Positions 1-11,600 of a DNA stretch of 64,000 nucleotides are shown here, one piece after another (position 1 is the stretch's first letter; every line of letters begins with the position of its first letter). The notes under the pieces are model-generated. The model made no database searches, was not told the origin of the DNA, and saw only the letters and a program-made list of their open reading frames with translations. Location: positions 25,658,296-25,722,295 of the forward strand of contig CM060850.1 in assembly GCA_030737835.1 (NCBI GenBank). Direction: 5' to 3'. This DNA comes from Acorus gramineus. Its lineage: Eukaryota > Streptophyta > Magnoliopsida > Acorales > Acoraceae. Made by a program: the position numbers and the translations under genes.

Positions 1-1752
1 ATGATTTTTGTGTAACTCTGTTTTTAGTGTTGTGCATGAGTTTTTTCTTTTTTCCTTTCCTTATATTTGATAAAGAGCACAAGCAGATCAATTGGTAATT
101 GACTTGATAATAGAACTTCTCCCTTGTGTTTCCTATCAAACACAAGCAGATCAATGTACAAGATGGAGAACTATTTATTAGAAGCAGTTCAATTGATGAA
201 ATGGGAGACGCAGGTGATCAATCTAAAAAGATATCTAATGTGCACATTTAAATTAAGGTTGGCAAAGGCATCAATATCTAATATTCATGTCCACTCCAAA
301 ATTTACTAGGTAGAGATATCCATATTCAAATTTGAAACTTTTTCGTATTCAGGGCGGATAAAAATATTTTATAATGATTGATATATCTAAATAGAAACAC
401 AAATTGGAGTCATCGGATGATATTTTAAGGATGAGAGATCGTATAATTTGAACAGTGAGTTAAATCAAAATTTTGGGGCTTTCCATCTTTTTTCAGAGAT
501 TCGTAGAAATTTTTTTTTTGTAGAAAAACAATGAAAGGAATCTTATATTTCAAGGATTATGATTAATCATGCATGACAATGCATTTAAGCAGTACATAAT
601 ACAAACATATATTATTTTGTAGGGAGAGGTTCTAGTGCTCCCATTTTGATTTGTGATATCTATGAAATTCAATCCAAACCATTGAAAACATCAATGCACG
701 ATCCACATTTCGTGCAAAGACATTATGAGAGCAACACAGAAACTCCAAGAATATAAAGGTAAAATCAGATTATATAGACTTTCCCCTCCTTGCCCTAGCC
801 TGTGAATAGAGAGTGACGTGCAACAACCAACTTTTCATAATGCAATGCTTAAGAACCAGAATAGCTACGTAACAATAAACACAAAAAGAGAGTCATCCAT
901 TCAAGAAAGCTTACAACAAAAAGGAAACTGAAATCAAGGAGGGGACAGCAAACAGAGGTGTGTCTTACAGATGCATGTTAACAAAATCACACAATGAGTT
1001 CAGTCTGAGAAAGGTGTACTGACTACTATTGCTAGATGAAAGAGAGCCAAAAAAGGCCAATAATGTGAAAACTGCAGAAGAAAGTCATTCACATGCCTCC
1101 TGCAGCATCCAGTGGTTTATTCTAAATTCAAATCATGGTAGGGTTAGACAAGAATTTTTTATTTTTATTTTATTTTTTTCGCACAAAACACCTCCAATGG
1201 ACACATGGGAAAGGAAATTTTCATGTTAGTCCGATCTGGTTGGATTCTCACTAGTACGTGCATGGATGAACATCATGCATCCAACCAAAAATACTACCGA
1301 TGAAAATTCTATCAATACTTTTTGTCAGATATGTGTCATTTATCCATGTACGTACTGATGAAAATCTTATCAAAATGTCGCACAAGAATACACTGAGGAG
1401 ATGTGGCCAAAATCAAAGTAGAGAATGGAAGCATAATAGGTGCCAATATCCAGAGTCCACTAAATCGAGCTATTCTACCCAGTACTTATTTCCAGTAGGT
1501 TGGCATAATCGTCTACACAAGTTACATAACATACCATGCAGATACCAAGAAATTTTGAAAAGATACCAATATATGAAAACAACACATTAATAAAATATCA
1601 TACAACAAACAAAAGGGTACAAACTCTGGTGATGATAAGATAGATGCCTTGTTTGTTTCAACTGAAATACTTTTCTTTCTCCCAATAGATGCCGTGACAT
1701 CAGATACATTGAGTCGCTCCACATTGTAATACAAACGCATTCGGCCATACCA
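1..1752. other. DHDPS downstream flank, no gene seen
   Basis: This AT-rich stretch lies downstream of the minus-strand DHDPS stop codon. Open frames are short and match no family I know. A 15-base word (CACAAGCAGATCAAT) occurs twice, near 77 and 141. The part next to the gene must hold the DHDPS 3' UTR, but I could not fix a polyadenylation site. Confidence 0.5.
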
Positions 1753-2680
1753 CTATACCAAAATGAAATCATCATCATCAAGAATCTGTACATCTTTATC
1801 TCCCACAAAATTCTCCCTCCCAAGCTCCTTCACAATGTTGACAAATTCCATTCTACTCGATAGAGGAAGAGGTACATACGGCCTTCGAAACACGGGCCTA
1901 ATCACCCCAAGCTGTGCCAAAGCCGTGTTTACGCCAATGGGGTTTGGCTGATCAGGCTGAAACAGCCACTTGATCAGGGTTGACAGCTTTGAATCCAATG
2001 AAGCGTTCTTCCCATGAAACATGAGTTTGTGCATCAACCCTGGAACCAAATTGCTAGTAACTGAGATTACTCCAGTAGCGCCACAATCCCACCTTGCATC
2101 ATGACACTCATTGTCATTACCACTCCAAACCGAGATGCCTCTTTCGGTATGCTCCTTTACCCTGTCATTCCCCACACACTCCTTGATGCCTGCCATGTTG
2201 GCACTGTGAGAAATCGCATGAAGTATCACTGGGGGAGGAATATCTTGTCCAGTCCTCGAGGGTACATTGTAGATGATAGTGGGACCCATTGGAAGAATAG
2301 CCTCAAAATGAGTGATTAATCCCTTTACGGAAGTCTTTCCATAGTAAGGATTTATGTGGAGTGCTGCATGCATGCCTACAGCAAAACCCTGCTCACTTGC
2401 ATGTATTGCTTCTCTTGTGGAGTTGCTCCCTGTGTTCCCAATCACCTTGATAGATCCACCAAAGCAATTGACAGTGTGTCCAATGAGCATGATGTGTTCA
2501 TCCCAGCTCATAAGCTGGCCCTCGCCAGTTGTGCCCCCAACTATAACACCTTCAGCACCATTTTTGATCTGCATGTGCATCATAGCATCATAGGCTTCAA
2601 GGTCAAATCTTCCATCAGGCAAATATGGGGTCTTGATAGCTGTGATTAGTCTCAGCTTTTTTATGTCTTCTGCACATGTC
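1753..2680 (-). CDS. DHDPS: DHDPS exon 3 (catalytic barrel)
   Basis: This exon encodes residues 62-369, essentially the whole TIM barrel and the C-terminal helices. The acceptor is TATAG|G at 2682/2681, and the G completes an Arg codon shared with exon 2. The open frame runs back to an ATG at 2700, but that ATG lies in the intron and is not the start. The stop is TAG at 1755-1753. Three codons after the stop, in the same frame, come Gly-Arg codons like the lost family C-terminus, which suggests that a small insertion created the early stop. Confidence 0.95.
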
Positions 2681-5600
2681 CTATAATTAAGAATATTCAT
2701 GGAAATTATTAGCAGCAGCTCATGGAGATGTACTAGATAAATATAACTTCAGAGATATTAGTTCCCTTGTTATGAAGCAATGCCAAAGAAAAAAAAAACC
2801 ATAATTGCATTTTTGTAACCATCAAAATTTAGCAGAAGTTTCCTTCAATAAAGTTCCAGATCAGGGTCATCAGACGTATAATTTAATTATCCAGCTCGTA
2901 GTGTAACATAAACAAATGCAAATAGTCCTGAGTACCAGAGAACACAGTGCTAACAACGATGCTATCACATGCAAATGGTCCCTGTAAATTTTAACTCACA
3001 TGTTGAGGTTAATGTTCAAATGAACATGAATGTGACATCAGGAATAACCTATCCATTGTCCTACTCTCACAATAAATCCTCACTGAAACAATGAATGACT
3101 CCTTACCATATCCTACCTTGCTATGCATACATTAGTTCTGACTTCGAAGTACGCTCCCAAACCATAATTTGCACTCTTGTTAATCCAAGAATCTGGATAG
3201 TTACCAGTTCTTACCGCAAGGATCAGAATTTTTTTAAAACAATTCCATGTATCTATGAGTCATTATATTTCTTTGTGAATTCATCATTTCAGCTATCTGG
3301 GTCATATACTGTAAAGACTCACATCAAATAAAAGGAAATTCTTAGTGAACCATGGACAATCCTGCTGGACTATCTTGAACAAAGAGAAGAAGAGCTGAAT
3401 TCATGTCTCCTCTTTTAGCAGATTTCATTAAACTTTCATAGTGTATGATCCTTTACTCTAGGGTCAGGTTTCATTTCCTTGCTTCAGAAGCTCTAATTGG
3501 GAGTTTGATTTATTGATTTATTTATTTTTATTTTTTGTTATTATTTATTTATTTATTTATTTTGGGGGGGGGGGGGGTTGACATAATATATATTTGCATC
3601 ATTTTTTTTTTATTTGATATGTTAGCTACACTTAGGTATGATAAGAGTTGGTTTAAACATTTAGGCCCCGTTTGGTTGCGCAATTCGGCGCGCTTTTGCT
3701 TTTTGAAAAGCTGAAAAACTAAAAGCGTGCAGCCAAACGGGGCAGCTTTTTGCAGAATCGGAAGCTTGATCAAGTTGGGCTTGCTTGATATCTTCGCTCC
3801 AACTTGAGGGGGAGTATTGGAGTTATTGGATAGGCCTGTTGTTGGGCCTATTCCCGGAGGCCCGGGGGTTGGGGGGCAACGCCCCCCATGGGCCGCAGGC
3901 CCCCCCGGGCCGCAGGCCCCCGACTCGAATTTTTGTCATGGGTATTTTGGTCTTTTTCTGTTTTAGGGTTTGTACATCTTGTAACTATATAAGGGACCTT
4001 TCGGCCTCCATTACTTTATAAAAAATTATTCCATTTATTTCTTCTATATATAAGCATTTGTCTTCTTCCAAAGACTAATAGAGCCTCTATGGGAATCTAG
4101 GGGGGGGGGGGGGGAGAGGCGCAAAAACTGCAGAGACCACAAGGAAAATAATTTCTCATATATAAAATGGAATACAAGTTGGGATAACTCTTAATATTTT
4201 GAACAGTTGTAGAAATCTGCAAACAAACCTATTTTTCACTTCAAAACTGCGCATTGGAATATGAAAATTAGGAATTACAGCTGCCTTTGGTGACCTCCAT
4301 CTTCCAGACCTGTATTGTGAACAAAATATTAGCACAAAAGTTCAGAATATACATTAATTCATCTGAATAAATAAATGTGAGAGCATTTTAAGATCTTGTC
4401 CTCGAAAGTTCAGACAATTGATTTTATTAATTATCAGCTACTAATATTACTTCTGTAATAAGGCCTATAAACACTTAAATCTAGACAGAAATGATGACAT
4501 GAAATTCCAGTTTTGCAGAGTGTTACAAATTAGTCATGGACACACGAATTAAACAGATATTTTAAAGAATTGAAATGACAGAAAGGAAATAAGTCCAAAG
4601 TAAATCTAAAACTTAATGCGCACAAACCAAGCACCAGGGAGGGGGGGATTTAAGATATTTTGTCCAAATACTGAATGCCATATATTTGTATGGAAGTCCT
4701 TTATTCTTTGTTGAATGATGAACTGACAACTCAATGCAGAGTAGAAGATTTATATGGGTCCATTTTGTGATGATGAAATATTATATGGTATCCGGATTGT
4801 ACTGATCAATATGGATGAGTTCAAGAACAGCATCATTGGGACCTTTGCAAGAGTGATGTGAAGAAAGGGTATGCAAGAATTAATGCACCACAAACATCAA
4901 TAACAAAGCCTGTGAAATAGCACCCATAATTACACAAATTAGAACAATAATAATAAGTCAATAAGTGAAAAGGCAAACATGATCAAATTTAGCTTAGCAA
5001 TCATCGTGCACAAGAAGATTAGGTAGTTAGAAGCTGGTGTATTGTAAAAAAATCAAACTTTAAGAAATAATTCAAAAAACAAAAGGACACTATGCTTAAT
5101 AGACCACATCACTTATGTGGTATATTGTCCCCCAATGACATTTGGACGGTGAAAGCTCATTGAGGTGATAAAATACCTAAATAATTAGACATGGAGTCCC
5201 TTGAATCAATTGCTGTTTCCAGATGTAGGATCCTCGTTACCTAATGCTATGAATTATTTATTAATTCACGTATAAAACACATACTCTTGTTGAAAGTTAA
5301 AGACCTGTTCAAATCGTCTCATTAAGCACTGTCCGCCTTATTCAATATTTTGTGTAGAAAATTGGTTCCTCATTAAAAGTTCAAAATATGTTCAAATAAT
5401 GTTTCATCACGTACTTCTTTTCCATTTTCAAGGTGCCTTGTGATATTTTTAGAAAATGGAGAAGAATCGAAGAAGATTCTTGTGGAACAGGGTCAAGAAA
5501 GTTAGAATTTCCACGCATCTCGCCAAATGGGGTCATATTAGTAGATCCAAAAGAGAGTGGAGGAATGGATCCCAAATCTTCACAATATGAATATTGCTCT

Positions 5601-8600
5601 TTTGGGGAAATGGCTTTGGATATTGCTTGCCAATCTAGAGTCTTTGTTGTCTAGAGTTATTCATGAGAAAAATTACTCTTGATATACTACTCTCTCTTTG
5701 CCTCCATGTCCAAGAGTTGTTCTCTCTAGTGTGTGGAAGGACATCATCGATGTTGTGGATAGAATCAAGAAGGGAATTCAACTTGTCCCCAGGAATGGGG
5801 TGGAGATTTGATTTTGGAAGGATACCCTCCTTTGCAAATGGCAGTGGAGAAGACATCAATCACCTAACCTTCTTTGGTGTCGAGTTCTGAATGTAAGGTG
5901 ATACAGTAACTCTCCTTGTAATGCCTTGGAACCCTCCTCCACATACAAACAGTCCAAAGTGTGGAAAGGGATTACTGGTCTGATCCACAAACTCTGCCCA
6001 GCAATCAAATGGGATGTTGATTCAGGGTCAAGAGTCAGGTTTTGGAGGGATTGTTGGATTGAAGATGAACCACGGATGCTCAGATTCCCAGCTACCTTCA
6101 CTGTCCCATTGAACAAGGAAGGCAATGTGAAGCACCAATGGGAATGGACAGCTACGGGAGCTTTCAGCATCCTCCTTTATGAAGAGATCTAAGGGAATCA
6201 GAAACATCTGAGTTCATCCACCTTATGCAGCTCTGCCAATCACTAATTCCTGAGAGAAACATAGAAGACATGGTGGTGTGGAAGCCCAATCCAAGAACAG
6301 CTTTTTCGTAAAAAATGAAATAGTTGGATGGGAAGAAAATAAAATTCTCAATGGTCAACTTCCCCTAAATACAAAGAAATACGGTGGGTTCTAGGATACC
6401 TTTAAAAATCCAAGGGTTTATGTGGCTCTTCTACAAAGATAGTTGCGGATGAAAGTTTACAGAGCAAAATGGAGTGGAGATGATTCAACTGCATGTCCTC
6501 TATGCAATAGAGAAAACGAGAACGTGTTGCATTTGTTTCATTTTTGCAACATGTCGAGGAGCTTGTGGGAGCAACTGTGACATATAATAAATCTGAACAC
6601 AAACATCCTTTCATTGATCAGCTTTGGAGGGCTGGCAGATCATCAGGAAGCTTGGGGACATAAGCATTCAGGCGAGAATCACCCAGCCCTATATCCCCCT
6701 GGTCTGTTGGACTGTTTGGTTGACCATAAATGCTGCATTCTGCAACAAAAGAATTCCATATACTGAAAATACGTGGAAGGATAATAAGAGTTTTATCAAA
6801 TCATAGGGATCTCAATGTGCAGGAGCCAAAAGGGTGATTTTTGAGGAGAATAACATTCATATTGTAACTTAGTACTCCTTTTGCTTGAGGTACAGGGTTG
6901 GGTAGAACACTTATATACGGAAAATCAACGTGTTTTGATGGAAACTTTTTGGTAGGACACTCAAACATAACCACCAAACTTTAAAACTCATCTTGGCCCA
7001 TGTTGATTTTAGCATAAAACATTTGCTGAAAGTTATCCTTAGACCGGAAAAAATTTCAGAACATTTACACACGAATTTAACTTCATGAATAATGATGCTT
7101 GAGGCTTCACAAAAAACTAGGTATCATCCGCATATTGGCATATTGCACATGTGAGATGGCAGTCACCATTAGTACATTGCTGTCCATGCACCCAACCCCC
7201 CTCTTCCGCCATCTTCATGCATCGACTGAAAACATTTGTCACAAAGGAGAGATTGGGACCCTTGTCGAAGCTCCTTGTGGAGATGAAGTAAGCTGAATGG
7301 TTTACCGTTCACCAACACTAAAGCCTTTTCTGCAGAGATACACTCTCATACCATTTTGAGCCATTTTTATCAAAGCCATAGCATTTTAAAATATGTTACA
7401 AGAAACCCAAGATCAGATTATCATAATTTTTTTCAAAGTCTAATCTACAAACAATCCCTTTTCTTTTATCTTCTAACGCAGCGAAAAGCTAGAACAAAGA
7501 TCCAATCAGCGTTAAGATCTCATAAGCTCCTTGAATCCACAAGGAAGAAAACCCCAAAAGAGAAGAAATTCAAAATATTATTGATAAAAAAAAATTGTCA
7601 ACCCTAAATTACAAGTATGCTATTTATACTAATAACATAAAATTAAAAAATTACTAAAAATAGTAAAATTTGAAAACTAATTTTTTTGATTCTATGAAGT
7701 CCTAAATGATCATAGGAATTGATAGAAATTAATTCCGATCAGTTATGATTGAGATATCATAAATATAAAACTTACTCAAAATAGTAAAATCTCTAATTTA
7801 AAGGCCAAAATAAATGAATTTTTGAAAAATAAGAATTGATAGTTGTATAACAACTAATCCAAAAGATCTCTTTGATATATTTCACCATGTAAAATTTCGT
7901 GCGATTCCGAGATCGTGACCATTGATTTGTAATTTATTTGATAGACCTTTTTTAGTGGTCTCATCTGCATAATCTGTCCTACATTAGACTCCTCTTCTTC
8001 AAAAGAACTCGTCCTCGAGTTCTTCCACTCTTCAATTAATGTTTCCTTGTATTTCACATTTGGGAAGAGAAGAGATGTTTTCTTGACTTCAAATTTCTTC
8101 TCAATAAAATCGATCATGTAGAAAGTTGAATGCACCTCGATTTGTAGCCCAAATTTCTTCACCATTGTAGTAGCCGCAAAGTCTTCATCGTTATCATTGT
8201 TGATGATGGCATCCAAAACACTCTTGTTGATGGTGCATATATCCTACAACACGAGCTTCTATAGGGGCTCTTCCATCTTGGGGGGTCACCGCTATGGACT
8301 GTGGAAAAAACTTCTCTTGTTTTTCTCAAATAACATCCTCAGAATCACCAGAGAAAACAACATCCATTGCTTCTTTATTGCTCATGTCCTCATCGATCTC
8401 TGGTTCAACAATGAAGTTGACCCGCTCACCTTCTTCTTCAGCGAACTCAGCGCCATCATATATAACATCACCACCAGTTGTGTTGTTACTTTTGTCCTCA
8501 TCAATATCTGATTCAAACAGATGTTGATCATAGGGTTTGATCTTCAGACTCTTCTGATTTTCTGAAGGATTTTCTTTGGTCGCCTCCATCGATCCATCAA

Positions 8601-11600
8601 CCATAACTTGTATGCTTGATCTCTCTAATTGTGATTCCACCATTGTAGCTTGGCGACAAGTTTGATACAATTGGGGCACATATCGTTCATAAGTTGATGG
8701 TAGAAATTGATCCATAAGGAGTTGTTTCATCCTCCTCCACGTACGAATAAGTGTTCTTCCTCGCCGTTGTCGGGTTCTCTGAAGTTGGTCTCACCAAGCG
8801 GCGATACCACTTTTTAATCGAAACGCCACCAATTTGAACATCTTGTCCTCTGGAACCTCCATCATCTCAAAGAATCTTTTGACCTCTAAGATCCAACTGA
8901 GAAAATCCTCGATTGGCATATTACCATTGAAGTACGGAATATCCGCCTTCAATCGATAATCATTGTGTTTCATACGCCGCCCTCTCGGCTGATATACTTG
9001 AAATCCATCACCTTCATCCTCCGAGTCTTCCTCATCATCAGGTTGATAATGTTCTGAGCAATAGGTCGGCCTTGGGCAACTCCCTTGACGCATCTCCTAT
9101 CACCTTCAGGATGCCTGTTATTGGCGTTGAGGTTCAGGCCAGCGATCATCGTGCGGATCTCTCGCATCTGATCGCGTTGTTCCTCGATCGCCTTCCACAC
9201 ATCCTCCAATCCACGACCAGCATCATATCATAAGACTGGTTGTTTTCCTCTTCGTTATTTGCTATCACAGCAAAACAAATCCTCGCTCGGATACCACTTA
9301 ACGCAGCGAAAAATTAGAACAAAGATCTAACCAGCGTTGAGATCTCATAAGCTCCTTGAATCCACAAGGAAGAAAACCCCAAAAGAGAAGAAATTCGAAA
9401 TATTATTGATAAAAAAAAACTGTCAACCCTAAATTACAAGTCTGCTATTTATACTAATAACATAAAATTAAAAAATTACTAAAAATAGTAAAATTCAAAA
9501 ACTAATTTTTCTGATTCTATGAGATCCTAAATGATCATAGGAATTGATAGAAATCAATTCTGATCTGTTATGATCGAGATATCACAAATCTAAAACTTAC
9601 TAAAAATAGTAAAATCTCTAATTTAAAGGCCTAAATAAATGAATTTTCGAAAAATAAGAATTGTTAGTTGTATAACAACTAATCCAGAAGATCTCCTCGA
9701 TATATTTCACCATATAAAATTTCGTGCGATTCCGAGATCATGACCATTGATTTGTAATTTATTTGATGGACCTCTTTTGGTGGTCTCATCTGCATAATCT
9801 GTCCTACATCATCTTCGTGGGAGGCCAAGATAGAGTCTTGACTCTTGAGCCACTATGAAGCCATCTTGAAGAGCTTTGCCAAGAATAAAAGCTATCAGGT
9901 TGTCCTTAATAAGAAAATGGTCACATTTTTCAGTGATTTACCAACACCTTAGCCATCATTGTTTATCAAATAAATCAACCTCAGGCTCGCAATGCACTCA
10001 CCCTCATCCTTTTTAAGATTTAAAGACAGAAAAGAAGCATTTAAACACCTCAAACCTTGAGAACCCCTGAAGAATTCCCAAAACATCTCAAACAAACCCT
10101 CCTTGACAGAGATCCAAAATTCTTGAAAAAAATGAAGTAAGAAGCCATCCAGACCACCCAAAGATAGCATCTTAAAATTTTATTTACCATAAAAGGAGAT
10201 TCTAACCCGCAAAGACATTCAAAAGCCTTTTTAGTGATTCATCAAACCATGCAGATGATCTCTTCTCTGCTTTAAAATGGCTCTTAAAATGATCATCAAA
10301 AGCCAACTCCAACTACTACCTATAGTCAACCCAGACATCATTTAATTTGGTTTTTGATATATGATTAAACCCTTGCCTTTGATTTGCTACTTTGTGAAAG
10401 AACTTGGTGTGGTTGGTTGTCGCCCTCCTTTAACCACAAAGCCCTAGACTTATGTGTCCATTCTATCTCCTTTATTCTTAGAATGGACATGTCCTCGCAT
10501 TAAATCCAGCCGTCCCTACATCAATCCAGTTTAAAACATCTAACATTGCCACTGTAACCAATCCTAATCAATTTCTAACCTCCACCCATCTTCTGATATC
10601 GAAGTCGTCGACCATGCACCATGGTACAGACCAAGTTAATTTATTATTTGAGTTTTACCCGCATTTCCCCATGCCTTTCGCACTTGACGTTCTGTTTGGT
10701 GATCTTCACTTCTTCCTTCACTAATCGAGAACCTTCAGTCGCCTTCAGTTATTCTCTATTCTTATTTTGGTTTAGGTCCAACAGATCCGTAAACTGATCC
10801 AATTTTATCGGTTAGGGGGCCAATAGATACATTGATAGATCATGGGTACTTTAAACAATGACAGATACATCAGAGCAATACCTAGAAATGCCATTTATCC
10901 CTAGGGATGAAGCAAAAAGACAGATTAGATACAGAAAGCCCAGTGCAAAGCAATATTGGTGTCTTCACCTATATAACCACCACTTATACATGGGAAAATA
11001 ATATACCAAAAGTATATCAATCTGAGATGCTTCATGACATATACCAAATTGTATTTAGCGGGCACAGTGAACAACATGATGAAATGATCTTGACCATCCT
11101 TGCATAGCAAATTCAAATATCCAAAGAATTTTTAGATTGTAGTAATCAACTAGGGAAATAATGTACAGACACTAAAGCATGGACATGTGTCGGATGCATT
11201 TAGGCCATATCCAGATTAAAAATTCATAAAAATTTAACTCGACACGACCCTCACACAGACTCTCTGACATTATTGACTTTGATTACGATCAATGCCAACC
11301 AAACGGAAAATGCATAGGACAGTTATCTGGCCTACATAACCATTCTATTCTATTCCAAAACCAAACAAGGACTACATTTTCATAGTTAAACTTCAAAGGC
11401 CTCTCAATTCCTTTATTCCATTCAAGCCATTTTTTTTACCAATGTTTCAAAGTAATATGCGGTCGGCATGTGCAATCGGGGTCCAAAACACATGTGCGGC
11501 CGCTGGCCACATATGCTGTATATGCGATCGCACATTGACTGTTCGAACAGACTCATACGTTCGTTCAAGCAGCTGTTATTTTATTTTTTTTAACATGCTG

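Larger units (their letters stand above)
2681..4228 (-). other. DHDPS intron 2
   Basis: The intron has donor GT at 4228-4227 and acceptor AG at 2682-2681. It carries a copia 3' remnant and a small inverted-repeat element (listed separately), plus G homopolymers near 3564-3578 and 4101-4113. I saw nothing recognisable in the remainder. Confidence 0.8.
7474..9811 (-). mobile_element. Ty3/gypsy element, gag-only, with both LTRs
   Basis: A complete but non-autonomous LTR element of 2,338 bp in minus orientation. It has two 513-bp LTRs, a primer-binding site, a gag-like frame and a polypurine-rich stretch before the 3' LTR. The target-site duplication is TCTTC (7469-7473 and 9812-9816). There is no protease, reverse transcriptase, RNase H or integrase. 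After gag the sequence passes to a short acidic region typical of the end of gypsy polyproteins ([11 protein letters not shown]). It would need proteins from a full-length relative. It sits inside the LINE RT fragment within DHDPS intron 1. Confidence 0.9.
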
